A DNA stretch of 64,000 bases from Amaranthus tricolor (lineage: Eukaryota > Streptophyta > Magnoliopsida > Caryophyllales > Amaranthaceae). Location of the stretch: NCBI RefSeq assembly GCF_026212465.1, contig NC_080051.1, positions 2,133,001 to 2,197,000 on the forward strand, given 5' to 3'. The first letter of the stretch is position 1. Each line of letters opens with the position of its first letter. Below are positions 1 to 12,453 of the stretch, in pieces. A program made the position numbers and the translations under genes. Under the pieces are notes generated by a model. That model saw nothing but the letters and a program-made list of their open reading frames with translations. It was not told the DNA's origin and did not search any database.

Positions 1-140
1 GAAGAATGAACAAGGATCAATGGTCAATGACGAATGAATGATGAAGAATGAACAAGGATCAATGATCAATGAAGAATAAACGATGAAGAATGAACAAGGA
101 TCAATGGTCAATGACGAATGAATGATGAAGAATGAACAAG

Positions 141-182
141 CATCAATGATCAATGAAGATAGAACGATGAAGAATGAACTAG
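141..182 (+). repeat. Monomer subtype with CATCAAT, GAAGATAGAACGAT and GAACTAG linked
   Basis: Three variants occur together: C begins CATCAAT (141-154), the next A is GAAGATAGAACGAT (155-168), and the next B ends GAACTAG (169-182). The set recurs near 2170, 4390, 5110, 6820, 8850, 10220, 14470, 16480, 23350, 25510, 31390, 34960 and 38160. A related set has CATGG instead of CTAGG after the ATAGAAC module, for example near 1025, 6030, 7700, 11870, 20750 and 28790. Some copies have CGTCAAT instead of CATCAAT (545, 5560, 7225, 11397, 15260). These linked variants are good markers for tracing copied segments. Confidence 0.85.
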
Positions 183-266
183 GATCAATGATCAATGAAG
201 AATGAACGATGAAGAATGAACAAGGATCAATGGTCAATGACGAATGAACGATGAAGAATGAACAAG

Positions 267-280
267 GATCAATGATCAAT
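267..280. other. Paired GATC / short dyad in module C, type example
   Basis: Canonical module C contains two GATC sites 7 bp apart. Its first 11 bases form an odd inverted repeat: GATCA, a central A, then TGATC. It also contains the palindrome TGATCA. In a run of 42-bp units this element recurs every 42 bp, close to four turns of B-form DNA at 10.5 bp per turn, so the sites would face the same side of the helix. GATC is the target of Dam-type methylases in many bacteria, and clustered hemimethylated GATC is bound by SeqA in enterobacteria. Neither protein is known to be present here, so any binding role is speculation. GGTCAAT, GATTAAT and GATAAAT variants destroy one or both sites. Confidence 0.6.
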
Positions 281-308
281 GAAGAATGAACAAGGATCAA
301 TGGTCAAT
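281..308 (+). repeat. 28-bp short unit (B-C, module A missing), type example
   Basis: Module C at 267-280 is followed directly by B (281-294) and C (295-308), with no A module between. The same short unit recurs many times along the window, for example with B at 6961, 11133, 13035, 34455 and 54239. Because 14 is not a multiple of three, each such unit shifts any reading frame running through it. These units account for the ends of most of the long minus-strand open frames, which repeatedly finish with the residues SFFIDH. They look like in-phase losses of one 14-bp module. Confidence 0.93.
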
Positions 309-476
309 GACGAATGAACGATGAAGAATGAACAAGGATCAATGATCAATGAAGAATGAACGATGAAGAATGAACAAGGATCAATGGTCAATGACGAATG
401 AACGATGAAGAATGAACAAGGATCAATGATCAATGAAGAATGAACGATGAAGAATGAACAAAGATCAATGATCAAT

Positions 477-518
477 GAAGAATGAACGATGAAGAATGAA
501 CAAGGATCAATGATCAAT
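477..518 (+). repeat. Canonical 42-bp monomer (modules A, B, C)
   Basis: This is a clean example of the consensus unit: module A at 477-490, B at 491-504, C at 505-518. Each module splits into two heptads: GAAGAAT and GAACGAT in A, GAAGAAT and GAACAAG in B, GATCAAT twice in C. All six heptads begin with GA and most fit GAANAAT or a one- or two-base variant of it. The inference is that the unit grew from an ancestral 7-bp tandem repeat, through a 14-bp stage, to the present 42-bp stage. A and B differ only in their last four bases (CGAT against CAAG), so they are probably recent duplicates of each other. Confidence 0.95.
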
Positions 519-798
519 GAAGAATGAACGATGAAGAATGAACAAGCGTCAATGATCAATGAAGATAGAACGATGAAGAATGAACTAGGATCAATGATCA
601 ATGAAGAATGAACGATGAAGAATGAACAAGGATCAATGGTCAATGACGAATGAACGATGAAGAATGAACAAGGATCAATGATCAATGAAGAATGAACGAT
701 GAAGAATGAACAAGGATCAATGATCAATGAAGAATGAACAAGGATCAATGGTCAATGAAGAATGAACGATGAAGAATGAACAAAGATCAATGATCAAT

Positions 799-854
799 GA
801 AGAATGAACGATGAAGAATGAACGATGAAGAATGAACAAGGATCAATGATCAAT
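799..854 (+). repeat. 56-bp long unit (A-A-B-C), type example
   Basis: Module A is doubled here (799-812 and 813-826) before B (827-840) and C (841-854). Further examples lie at 1737-1792, just after a C variant ending in AAA, and near 7485, 12587, 16747, 22491, 33851 and 41581. Like the 28-bp unit, it changes length by exactly one 14-bp module and shifts reading frames. Many double-A units follow the variant GATCAATGATCAAA, so the two features travel together as a haplotype, although the copies near 2585 and 27969 have that variant with a single A. Confidence 0.92.
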
Positions 855-1134
855 AAAGAATGAACGATGAAGAATTAACAAGGATCAATGATCAATGACG
901 AATGAACGATGAAGAATGAACAAAGATCAATGATCAATGAAGAATGAACGATGAAGAATGAACAAGGATCAATGATCAATGAAGAATGAACGATGAAGAA
1001 TGAACAAGCATCAATGATCAATGAAGATAGAACGATGAAGAATGAACATGGATCAATGATCAATGACGAATGAACGATGAAGAAAGAACAATGATCAATG
1101 ATCAATGAAGAATGAACGATGAAGAATGAACAAG

Positions 1135-1162
1135 GATTAATGGTCAATGACGAATGAACGAT
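1135..1162 (+). repeat. Monomer subtype GATTAATGGTCAAT followed by GACGAAT
   Basis: Module C at 1135-1148 is GATTAATGGTCAAT and the following A at 1149-1162 is GACGAATGAACGAT. The same GAC-type A also follows GATCAATGGTCAAT, as at 295-322. In the regions read closely, a GGTCAAT heptad is nearly always followed by GACGAAT, while GATCAAT is usually followed by GAAGAAT. Exceptions exist, such as 749-762, where GGTCAAT precedes GAAGAAT, and 1191-1204, where GATCAAT precedes GACGAAT. This subtype removes one or both GATC sites from module C. Confidence 0.88.
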
Positions 1163-1470
1163 GAAGAATGAACAAGGATCAATGATCAATGACGAATGAA
1201 CGATGAAGAATGAACAAGGATCAATGATCAATGAAGAATGAACGATGAAGAATGAACAAGGATTAATGGTCAATGACGAATGAACGATGAAGAATGAACA
1301 AGCATCAATGATCAATGAAGAATGAACGATGAAGAATGAACAAGGATCAATGATCAATGAAGAATGAACGATGAAGAATGAACAAGGATTAATGGTCAAT
1401 GACGAAAGAACGATGAAGAATGAACAAGGATCAATGATCAATGAAGAATGAACGATGAAGAATGAACAAG

Positions 1471-1498
1471 GATCAATGATTAATGAAAAATGAACGAT
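1471..1498 (+). repeat. Monomer subtype GATCAATGATTAAT followed by GAAAAAT
   Basis: Module C at 1471-1484 ends GATTAAT and the following A at 1485-1498 is GAAAAATGAACGAT. The pair recurs as a linked haplotype across the window, for example near 2339, 4110, 6487, 8151, 12331, 17511, 22225, 30259, 39277, 46657, 54030 and 63240. A derived form with GTAAAAT in place of GAAAAAT appears near 27840, 33720, 40500, 42640, 45835, 47975, 55390 and 57770. It is useful as a position marker inside the higher-order repeats. Confidence 0.85.
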
Positions 1499-1934
1499 GA
1501 AGAATGAACAAGGATTAATGGTCAATGACGAATGAATGATGAAGAATGAACAAGGATCAATGATCAATGAAGAATGAACGATGAAGAATGAACAAGGATC
1601 AATGATCAATGAAGAATGAACGATGAAGAATGAACAAGGATTAATGGTCAATGACGAATGAACGATGAAGAATGAACAAGGATCAATGGTCAATGACGAA
1701 TGAACGATGAAGAATGAACAAGGATCAATGATCAAAGAAGAATGAACGATGAAGAATGAACGATGAAGAATGAACAAGGATTAATGGTCAATGACGAATG
1801 AACGATGAAGAATGAACAAGGATCAATGATCAATGAAGAATGAACGATTAAGAATGAACAAGGATCAATGATCAATGAAGAATAAACAAGGATCAATGAT
1901 CAATGAAGAATGAACGATGAAGAATGAACAAGGA

Positions 1935-3614
1935 TCAATGATCAATGAAGAATGAACAAGGATCAATGGTCAATGACGAATGAACGATGAAGAATGAACA
2001 AGGATCAATGATCAATGAAGAATAAACGATGAAGAATGAACAAGGATCAATGGTCAATGACGAATGAATGATGAAGAATGAACAAGGATCAATGATCAAT
2101 GAAGAATGAACGATGAAGAATGAACAAGGATCAATGGTCAATGACGAATGAATGATGAAGAATGAACAAGCATCAATGATCAATGAAGATAGAACGATGA
2201 AGAATGAACTAGGATCAATGATCAATGAAGAATGAACGATGAAGAATGAACAAGGATCAATGGTCAATGACGAATGAACGATGAAGAATGAACAAGGATC
2301 AATGATCAATGAAGAATGAACGATGAAGAATGAACAAGGATCAATGATTAATGAAAAATGAACGATGAAGAATGAACAAGGATTAATGGTCAATGACGAA
2401 TGAACGATGAAGAATGAACAAGGATCAATGATCAATGACGAATGAACGTTGAAGAATGAACAAGGATCAATGATCAATGAAGAATGAACAAGGATTAATG
2501 GTCAATGACGAATGAACGATGAAGAATGAACAAGGATCAATGGTCAATGACGAATGAACGATGAAGAATGAACAAGGATCAATGATCAAAGAAGAATGAA
2601 CGATGAAGAATGAACAAGGATTAATGCTCAATGACGAATGAACGATGAAGAATGAACAAGGATCAATGATCAATGAAGATTGAACGATTAAGAATGAACA
2701 AGGATCAATGATCAATGAAGAATAAACAAGGATCAATGATCAATGAAGAATGAACGATGAAGAATGAACAAGGATCAATGATCAATGAAGAATGAACAAG
2801 GATCAATGGTCAATGACGAATGAACGATGAAGAATGAACAAGGATCAATGATCAATGAAGAATAAACGATGAAGAATGAACAAGGATCAATGGTCAATGA
2901 CGAATGAATGATGAAGAATGAACAAGGATCAATGATCAATGAAGAATGAACGATGAAGAATGAACAAGGATCAATGGTCAATGACGAATGAATGATGAAG
3001 AATGAACAAGCATCAATGATCAATGAAGATAGAACGATGAAGAATGAACTAGGATCAATGATCAATGAAGAATGAACGATGAAGAATGAACAAGGATCAA
3101 TGGTCAATGACGAATGAACGATGAAGAATGAACAAGGATCAATGATCAATGAAGAATGAACGATGAAGAATGAACAAGGATCAATGATTAATGAAAAATG
3201 AACGATGAAGAATGAACAAGGATTAATGGTCAATGACGAATGAACGATGAAGAATGAACAAGGATCAATGATCAATGACGAATGAACGTTGAAGAATGAA
3301 CAAGGATCAATGATCAATGAAGAATGAACAAGGATTAATGGTCAATGACGAATGAACGATGAAGAATGAACAAGGATCAATGGTCAATGACGAATGAACG
3401 ATGAAGAATGAACAAGGATCAATGATCAAAGAAGAATGAACGATGAAGAATGAACAAGGATTAATGGTCAATGACGAATGAACGATGAAGAATGAACAAG
3501 GATCAATGATCAATGAAGATTGAACGATTAAGAATGAACAAGGATCAATGATCAATGAAGAATGAACAAGGATAAATGATCAATGAAGAATGAACGATGA
3601 AGAATGAACAAGGA
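1935..3614. repeat. 840-bp tandem duplication (two copies)
   Basis: Positions 1935-2774 and 2775-3614 align line by line at an offset of 840 bp (20 x 42). Across the aligned lines I saw three substitutions: GCTCAAT against GGTCAAT near 2634, AATAAAC against AATGAAC near 2723, and GATCAAT against GATAAAT near 2734. Similarity extends left to about 1795. The homologous part of HOR-1 copy 2 (about 8473-9452) has one copy only, which ends with the GATAAAT variant of the right-hand copy. Gain in copy 1 or loss in copy 2 by unequal exchange would both fit. Confidence 0.9.
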
Positions 3615-5312
3615 TCAATGATCAATGAAGAATGAACAAGGATCAATGGTCAATGAAGAACGAACGATGAAGAATGAATAAGGATCAATGATCAATGACG
3701 AATAAACGATGACGAAAGAACAAGGATCAATGATCAATGAAGAATGAACGATGTAGAATGAACAAGGATTAATGGTCAATGACGAATGAACGATGAAGTA
3801 TGAACAAGGATCAATGATCAATGACGAATGAACGATGAAGAATGAGCAAGGATCAATGATCAATGAAGAATGAACGATGAAGAATGAACAAGGATTAATG
3901 GTCAATGACGAATGAACGATGAAGAATGAACAAGCATCAATGATCAATGAAGAATGAACGATGAAGAATGAACAAGGATCAATGATCAATGAAGAATGAA
4001 CGATGAAGATTGAACAAGGATTAATGGTCAATGACGAATAAACGATGAAGAATGAACAAGGATCAATGATCAGTGAAGAATGAACGATGAAGAATGAACA
4101 AGGATCAATGATTAATGAAAAATGAACGATGAAGAATGAACAAGGATTAATGGTCAATGACGAATGAACGATGAAGAATGAACAAGGATCAATGATCAAT
4201 GAAGAATGAACGATGAAGAATGAACAAGGATCAATGGTCAATGACGAATGAACGATGAAGAATGAACAAGGATCAATGATCAATGAAGAATGAACGATGA
4301 AGAATGAACAAAGATCAATGATCAATGAAGAATGAACGATGAAGAATGAACAAGGATCAATGATCAATGAAGAATGAACGATGAAGAATGAACAAGCATC
4401 AATGATCAATGAAGATAGAACGATGAAGAATGAACTAGGATCAATGATCAATGAAGAATGAACGATGAAGAATGAACAAGGATCAATGATTAATGACGAA
4501 TAAACGATGAAGAATGAGCAAGGATCAATGATCAATGAAGAATGAACGATGAAGAATGAACAAGGATTAATGGTCAATGACGAATGAACGATGAAGAATG
4601 AACAAGCATCAATGATCAATGAAGAATGAACGATGAAGAATGAACAAGGATCAATGATCAATGAAGAATGAACGATGAAGAATGAACAAGGATTAATGGT
4701 CAATGACGAATAAACGATGAAGAATGAACAAGGATCAATGATCAGTGAAGAATGAACGATGAAGAATGAACAAGGATCAATGATTAATGAAAAATGAACG
4801 ATGAAGAATGAACAAGGATTAATGGTCAATGACGAATGAACGATGAAGAATGAACAAGGATCAATGATCAATGAAGAATGAACGATGAAGAATGAACAAG
4901 GATCAACGATCAATGAAGAATGAACGATGAAGAATGAACAAGGATCAATGGTCAATGACGAATGAACGATGAAGAATGAACAAGGATCAATGATCAATGA
5001 AGAATGAACGATGAAGAATGAACAAAGATCAATGATCAATGAAGAATGAACGATGAAGAATGAACAAGGATCAATGATCAATGAAGAATGAACGATGAAG
5101 AATGAACAAGCATCAATGATCAATGAAGATAGAACGATGAAGAATGAACTAGGATCAATGATCAATGAAGAATGAACGATGAAGAATGAACAAGGATCAA
5201 TGGTCAATGACGAATGAACGATGAAGAATGAACAAGGATAAATGATCAATGAAGAATGAACGATGAAGAATGAACAAGGATCAATGATCAATGAAGAATG
5301 AACAAGGATCAA
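3615..5312 (-). other. Longest apparent minus-strand open frame; not called as a gene
   Basis: A 565-codon open frame on the minus strand consists only of imperfect copies of the 14-residue repeat HSSLIIDPCSFFIV, with variants such as SSLTINPC and SSLIIDAC. A copy occupies 9453-11150. It is open only because 42 is a multiple of three and one of the three minus frames of the unit lacks a stop; the other two minus frames and all three plus frames contain TGA in each canonical unit. It ends at the first frame-shifting short unit. There is no recognisable domain, no non-repeat sequence at either end, and no leader or unique start region. The peptide would be strongly hydrophobic with about one cysteine per 14 residues. 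The parsimonious reading is a by-product of repeat length. Confidence 0.9.
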
Positions 5313-6678
5313 TGGTCAATGACGAATGAACGATGAAGAATGAACAAGGATCAATGATCAATGAAGAATGAACGATGAAGAATGAACAAGGATCAATGGT
5401 CAATGACGAATGAACGATGAAGAATGAACAAGGATCAATGATCAATGAAGAATGAACGATGAAGAATGAACAAAGATCAATGATCAATGAAGAATGAACG
5501 ATGAAGAATGAACAAGGATCAATGATCAATGAAGAATGAACGATGAAGAATGAACAAGCGTCAATGATCAATGAAGATAGAACGATGAAGAATGAACTAG
5601 GATCAATGATCAATGAAGAATGAACGATGAAGAATGAACAAGGATCAATGGTCAATGACGAATGAACGATGAAGAATGAACAAGGATAAATGATCAATGA
5701 AGAATGAACGATGAAGAATGAACAAGGATCAATGATCAATGAAGAATGAACAAGGATCAATGGTCAATGAAGAATGAACGATGAAGAATGAACAAGGATC
5801 AATGATCAATGAAGAATGAACGATGAAGAATGAACGATGAAGAATGAACAAGGATCAATGATCAATAAAGAATAAACGATGAAGAATGAACAAGGATCAA
5901 TGATCAATGACGAATGAACGATGAAGAATGAACAAAGATCAATGATCAATGAAGAATGAACGATGAAGAATGAACAAGGATCAATGATCAATGAAGAATG
6001 AACGATGAAGAATGAACAAGCATCAATGATCAATGAAGATAGAACGATGAAGAATGAACATGGATCAATGATCAATGACGAATGAACGATGAAGAAAGAA
6101 CAAGGATCAATGATCAATGAAGAATGAACGATGAAGAATGAACAAGGATTAATGGTCAATGACGAATGAACGATGAAGAATGAACAAGGATCAATGATCA
6201 ATGACGAATGAACGATGAAGAATGAACAAGGATCAATGATCAATGAAGAATGAACGATGAAGAATGAACAAGGATTAATGGTCAATGACGAATGAACGAT
6301 GAAGAATGAACAAGCATCAATGATCAATGAAGAATGAACGATGAAGAATGAACAAGGATCAATGATCAATGAAGAATGAACGATGAAGAATGAACAAGGA
6401 TTAATGGTCAATGACGAATGAACGATGAAGAATGAACAAGGATCAATGATCAATGAAGAATGAACGATGAAGAATGAACAAGGATCAATGATTAATGAAA
6501 AATGAACGATGAAGAATGAACAAGGATTAATGGTCAATGACGAATGAATGATGAAGAATGAACAAGGATCAATGATCAATGAAGAATGAACGATGAAGAA
6601 TGAACAAGGATCAATGGTCAATGACGAATGAACGATGAAGAATGAACAAGGATCAATGATCAATGAAGAATAAACGAT

Positions 6679-9600
6679 GAAGAATGAACAAGGATCAATG
6701 GTCAATGACGAATGAATGATGAAGAATGAACAAGGATCAATGATCAATGAAGAATAAACGATGAAGAATGAACAAGGATCAATGGTCAATGACGAATGAA
6801 TGATGAAGAATGAACAAGCATCAATGATCAATGAAGATAGAACGATGAAGAATGAACTAGGATCAATGATCAATGAAGAATGAACGATGAAGAATGAACA
6901 AGGATCAATGGTCAATGACGAATGAACGATGAAGAATGAACAAGGATCAATGATCAATGAAGAATGAACAAGGATCAATGGTCAATGACGAATGAACGAT
7001 GAAGAATGAACAAGGATCAATGATCAATGAAGAATGAACGATGAAGAATGAACAAGGATCAATGGTCAATGACGAATGAACGATGAAGAATGAACAAGGA
7101 TCAATGATCAATGAAGAATGAACGATGAAGAATGAACAAAGATCAATGATCAATGAAGAATGAACGATGAAGAATGAACAAGGATCAATGATCAATGAAG
7201 AATGAACGATGAAGAATGAACAAGCGTCAATGATCAATGAAGATAGAACGATGAAGAATGAACTAGGATCAATGATCAATGAAGAATGAACGATGAAGAA
7301 TGAACAAGGATCAATGGTCAATGACGAATGAACGATGAAGAATGAACAAGGATCAATGATCAATGAAGAATGAACGATGAAGAATGAACAAGGATCAATG
7401 ATCAATGAAGAATGAACAAGGATCAATGGTCAATGAAGAATGAACGATGAAGAATGAACAAAGATCAATGATCAATGAAGAATGAACGATGAAGAATGAA
7501 CGATGAAGAATGAACAAGGATCAATGATCAATAAAGAATGAACGATGAAGAATTAACAAGGATCAATGATCAATGACGAATGAACGATGAAGAATGAACA
7601 AAGATCAATGATCAATGAAGAATGAACGATGAAGAATGAACAAGGATCAATGATCAATGAAGAATGAACGATGAAGAATGAACAAGCATCAATGATCAAT
7701 GAAGATAGAACGATGAAGAATGAACATGGATCAATGATCAATGACGAATGAACGATGAAGAAAGAACAATGATCAATGATCAATGAAGAATGAACGATGA
7801 AGAATGAACAAGGATTAATGGTCAATGACGAATGAACGATGAAGAATGAACAAGGATCAATGATCAATGACGAATGAACGTAGAAGAATGAACAAGGATC
7901 AATGATCAATGAAGAATGAACGATGAAGAATGAACAAGGATTAATGGTCAATGACGAATGAACGATGAAGAATGAACAAGCATCAATGATCAATGAAGAA
8001 TGAACGATGAAGAATGAACAAGGATCAATGATCAATGAAGAATGAACGATGAAGAATGAACAAGGATTAATGGTCAATGACGAATGAACGATGAAGAATG
8101 AACAAGGATCAATGATCAATGAAGAATGAACGATGAAGAATGAACAAGGATCAATGATTAATGAAAAATGAACGATGAAGAATGAACAAGGATTAATGGT
8201 AAATGACGAATGAATGATGAAGAATGAACAAGGATCAATGATCAATGAAGAATGAACGATGAAGAATGAACAAGGATCAATGATCAATGAAGAATGAACG
8301 ATGAAGAATGAACAAGGATTAATGGTCAATGACGAATGAAAGATGAAGAATGAACAAGGATCAATGGTCAATGACGAATGAACGATGAAGAATGAACAAG
8401 GATCAATGATCAAAGAAGAATGAACGATGAAGAATGAACGATGAAGAATGAACAAGGATTAATGGTCAATGACGAATGAACGATGAAGAATGAACAAGGA
8501 TCAATGATCAATGAAGAATGAACGATTAAGAATGAACAAGGATCAATGATCAATGAAGAATAAACAAGGATCAATGATCAATGAAGAATGAACGATGAAG
8601 AATGAACAAGGATCAATGATCAATGAAGAATGAACAAGGATCAATGGTCAATGACGAATGAACGATGAAGAATGAACAAGGATCAATGATCAATGAAGAA
8701 TAAACGATGAAGAATGAACAAGGATCAATGGTCAATGACGAATGAATGATGAAGAATGAACAAGGATCAATGATCAATGAAGAATGAACGATGAAGAATG
8801 AACAAGGATCAATGGTCAATGACGAATGAATGATGAAGAATGAACAAGCATCAATGATCAATGAAGATAGAACGATGAAGAATGAACTAGGATCAATGAT
8901 CAATGAAGAATGAACGATGAAGAATGAACAAGGATCAATGGTCAATGACGAATGAACGATGAAGAATGAACAAGGATCAATGATCAATGAAGAATGAACG
9001 ATGAAGAATGAACAAGGATCAATGATTAATGAAAAATGAACGATGAAGAATGAACAAGGATTAATGGTCAATGACGAATGAACGATGAAGAATGAACAAG
9101 GATCAATGATCAATGACGAATGAACGTTGAAGAATGAACAAGGATCAATGATCAATGAAGAATGAACAAGGATTAATGGTCAATGACGAATGAACGATGA
9201 AGAATGAACAAGCATCAATGGTCAATGACGAATGAACGATGAAGAATGAACAAGGATCAATGATCAAAGAAGAATGAACGATGAAGAATGAACAAGGATT
9301 AATGGTCAATGACGAATGAACGATGAAGAATGAACAAGGATCAATGATCAATGAAGATTGAACGATTAAGAATGAACAAGGATCAATGATCAATGAAGAA
9401 TGAACAAGGATAAATGATCAATGAAGAATGAACGATGAAGAATGAACAAGGATCAATGATCAATGAAGAATGAACAAGGATCAATGGTCAATGAAGAATG
9501 AACGATGAAGAATGAATAAGGATCAATGATCAATGACGAATAAACGATGACGAAAGAACAAGGATCAATGATCAATGAAGAATGAACGATGTAGAATGAA

Positions 9601-12453
9601 CAAGGATTAATGGTCAATGACGAATGAACGATGAAGTATGAACAAGGATCAATGATCAATGACGAATGAACGATGAAGAATGAGCAAGGATCAATGATCA
9701 ATGAAGAATGAACGATGAAGAATGAACAAGGATTAATGGTCAATGACGAATGAACGATGAAGAATGAACAAGCATCAATGATCAATGAAGAATGAACGAT
9801 GAAGAATGAACAAGGATCAATGATCAATGAAGAATGAACGATGAAGATTGAACAAGGATTAATGGTCAATGACGAATAAACGATGAAGAATGAACAAGGA
9901 TCAATGATCAGTGAAGAATGAACGATGAAGAATGAACAAGGATCAATGATTAATGAAAAATGAACGATGAAGAATGAACAAGGATTAATGGTCAATGACG
10001 AATGAACGATGAAGAATGAACAAGGATCAATGATCAATGAAGAATGAACGATGAAGAATGAACAAGGATCAATGGTCAATGACGAATGAACGATGAAGAA
10101 TGAACAAGGATCAATGATCAATGAAGAATGAACGATGAAGAATGAACAAAGATCAATGATCAATGAAGAATGAACGATGAAGAATGAACAAGGATCAATG
10201 ATCAATGAAGAATGAACGATGAAGAATGAACAAGCATCAATGATCAATGAAGATAGAACGATGAAGAATGAACTAGGATCAATGATCAATGAAGAATGAA
10301 CGATGAAGAATGAACAAGGATCAATGATTAATGACGAATGAACGATGAAGAATGAGCAAGGATCAATGATCAATGAAGAATGAACGATGAAGAATGAACA
10401 AGGATTAATGGTCAATGACGAATGAACGATGAAGAATGAACAAGCATCAATGATCAATGAAGAATGAACGATGAAGAATGAACAAGGATCAATGATCAAT
10501 GAAGAATGAACGATGAAGAATGAACAAGGATTAATGGTCAATGACGAATAAACGATGAAGAATGAACAAGGATCAATGATCAGTGAAGAATGAACGATGA
10601 AGAATGAACAAGGATCAATGATTAATGAAAAATGAACGATGAAGAATGAACAAGGATTAATGGTCAATGACGAATGAACGATGAAGAATGAACAAGGATC
10701 AATGATCAATGAAGAATGAACGATGAAGAATGAACAAGGATCAACGATCAATGAAGAATGAACGATGAAGAATGAACAAGGATCAATGGTCAATGACGAA
10801 TGAACGATGAAGAATGAACAAGGATCAATGATCAATGAAGAATGAACGATGAAGAATGAACAAAGATCAATGATCAATGAAGAATGAACGATGAAGAATG
10901 AACAAGGATCAATGATCAATGAAGAATGAACGATGAAGAATGAACAAGCATCAATGATCAATGAAGATAGAACGATGAAGAATGAACTAGGATCAATGAT
11001 CAATGAAGAATGAACGATGAAGAATGAACAAGGATCAATGGTCAATGACGAATGAACGATGAAGAATGAACAAGGATAAATGATCAATGAAGAATGAACG
11101 ATGAAGAATGAACAAGGATCAATGATCAATGAAGAATGAACAAGGATCAATGGTCAATGACGAATGAACGATGAAGAATGAACAAGGATCAATGATCAAT
11201 GAAGAATGAACGATGAAGAATGAACAAGGATCAATGGTCAATGACGAATGAACGATGAAGAATGAACAAGGATCAATGATCAATGAAGAATGAACGATGA
11301 AGAATGAACAAAGATCAATGATCAATGAAGAATGAACGATGAAGAATGAACAAGGATCAATGATCAATGAAGAATGAACGATGAAGAATGAACAAGCGTC
11401 AATGATCAATGAAGATAGAACGATGAAGAATGAACTAGGATCAATGATCAATGAAGAATGAACGATGAAGAATGAACAAGGATCAATGGTCAATGACGAA
11501 TGAACGATGAAGAATGAACAAGGATAAATGATCAATGAAGAATGAACGATGAAGAATGAACAAGGATCAATGATCAATGAAGAATGAACAAGGATCAATG
11601 GTCAATGAAGAATGAACGATGAAGAATGAACAAGGATCAATGATCAATGAAGAATGAACGATGAAGAATGAACGATGAAGAATGAACAAGGATCAATGAT
11701 CAATAAAGAATAAACGATGAAGAATGAACAAGGATCAATGATCAATGACGAATGAACGATGAAGAATGAACAAAGATCAACGATCAATGAAGAATGAACG
11801 ATGAAGAATGAACAAGGATCAATGATCAATGAAGAATGAACGATGAAGAATGAACAAGCATCAATGATCAATGAAGATAGAACGATGAAGAATGAACATG
11901 GATCAATGATCAATGACGAATGAACGATGAAGAAAGAACAAGGATCAATGATCAATGAAGAATGAACGATGAAGAATGAACAAGGATTAATGGTCAATGA
12001 CGAATGAACGATGAAGAATGAACAAGGATCAATGATCAATGACGAATGAACGATGAAGAATGAACAAGGATCAATGATCAATGAAGAATGAACGATGAAG
12101 AATGAACAAGGATTAATGGTCAATGACGAATGAACGATGAAGAATGAACAAGCATCAATGATCAATGAAGAATGAACGATGAAGAATGAACAAGGATCAA
12201 TGATCAATGAAGAATGAACGATGAAGAATGAACAAGGATTAATGGTCAATGACGAATGAACGATGAAGAATGAACAAGGATCAATGATCAATGAAGAATG
12301 AACGATGAAGAATGAACAAGGATCAATGATTAATGAAAAATGAACGATGAAGAATGAACAAGGATTAATGGTCAATGACGAATGAATGATGAAGAATGAA
12401 CAAGGATCAATGATCAATGAAGAATGAACGATGAAGAATGAACAAGGATCAAT
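6679..12453. repeat. HOR-1, copy 2
   Basis: This is the second copy of the roughly 6-kb higher-order repeat, identical at most positions to copy 1. It carries the 840-bp segment once, whereas copy 1 carries it twice, which explains the 840-bp change in offset (6678 minus 5838). Private differences include GTAGAAG near 7880, GGTAAAT near 8195 and CATCAAT near 9211. The near identity implies a recent duplication or continuing gene conversion. Confidence 0.85.

Larger units (their letters stand above)
1..6615. repeat. HOR-1, copy 1 (left edge truncated by the window)
   Basis: The sequence from position 1 reappears from 6679 (offset 6678) until about 1935; the rest, from about 2775 to about 6615, reappears at offset 5838. 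Both offsets are multiples of 14, and 5838 is also 139 x 42. The match is very close: across the 3615-5312 stretch and its partner 9453-11150, the inferred minus-strand frames of 565 codons differ at only two positions. The right end is set by divergence at about 6615 against 12453, where GGTCAAT in this copy faces GATCAAT in the other. The copy already matches at position 1, so its left end lies outside the window. Confidence 0.85.

Noticed and set aside
267..280. Module C dyad as a transcription terminator
   Set aside because: The inverted repeat is only five bases per arm, A/T-rich, with a one-base centre and no following T-tract. It is too weak for an intrinsic terminator.
295..310. Minus-strand TTGACC (from GGTCAAT) as a -35 promoter element
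   Set aside because: It recurs hundreds of times as part of the repeat, no convincing -10 box lies at the right distance, and there is no gene to drive.
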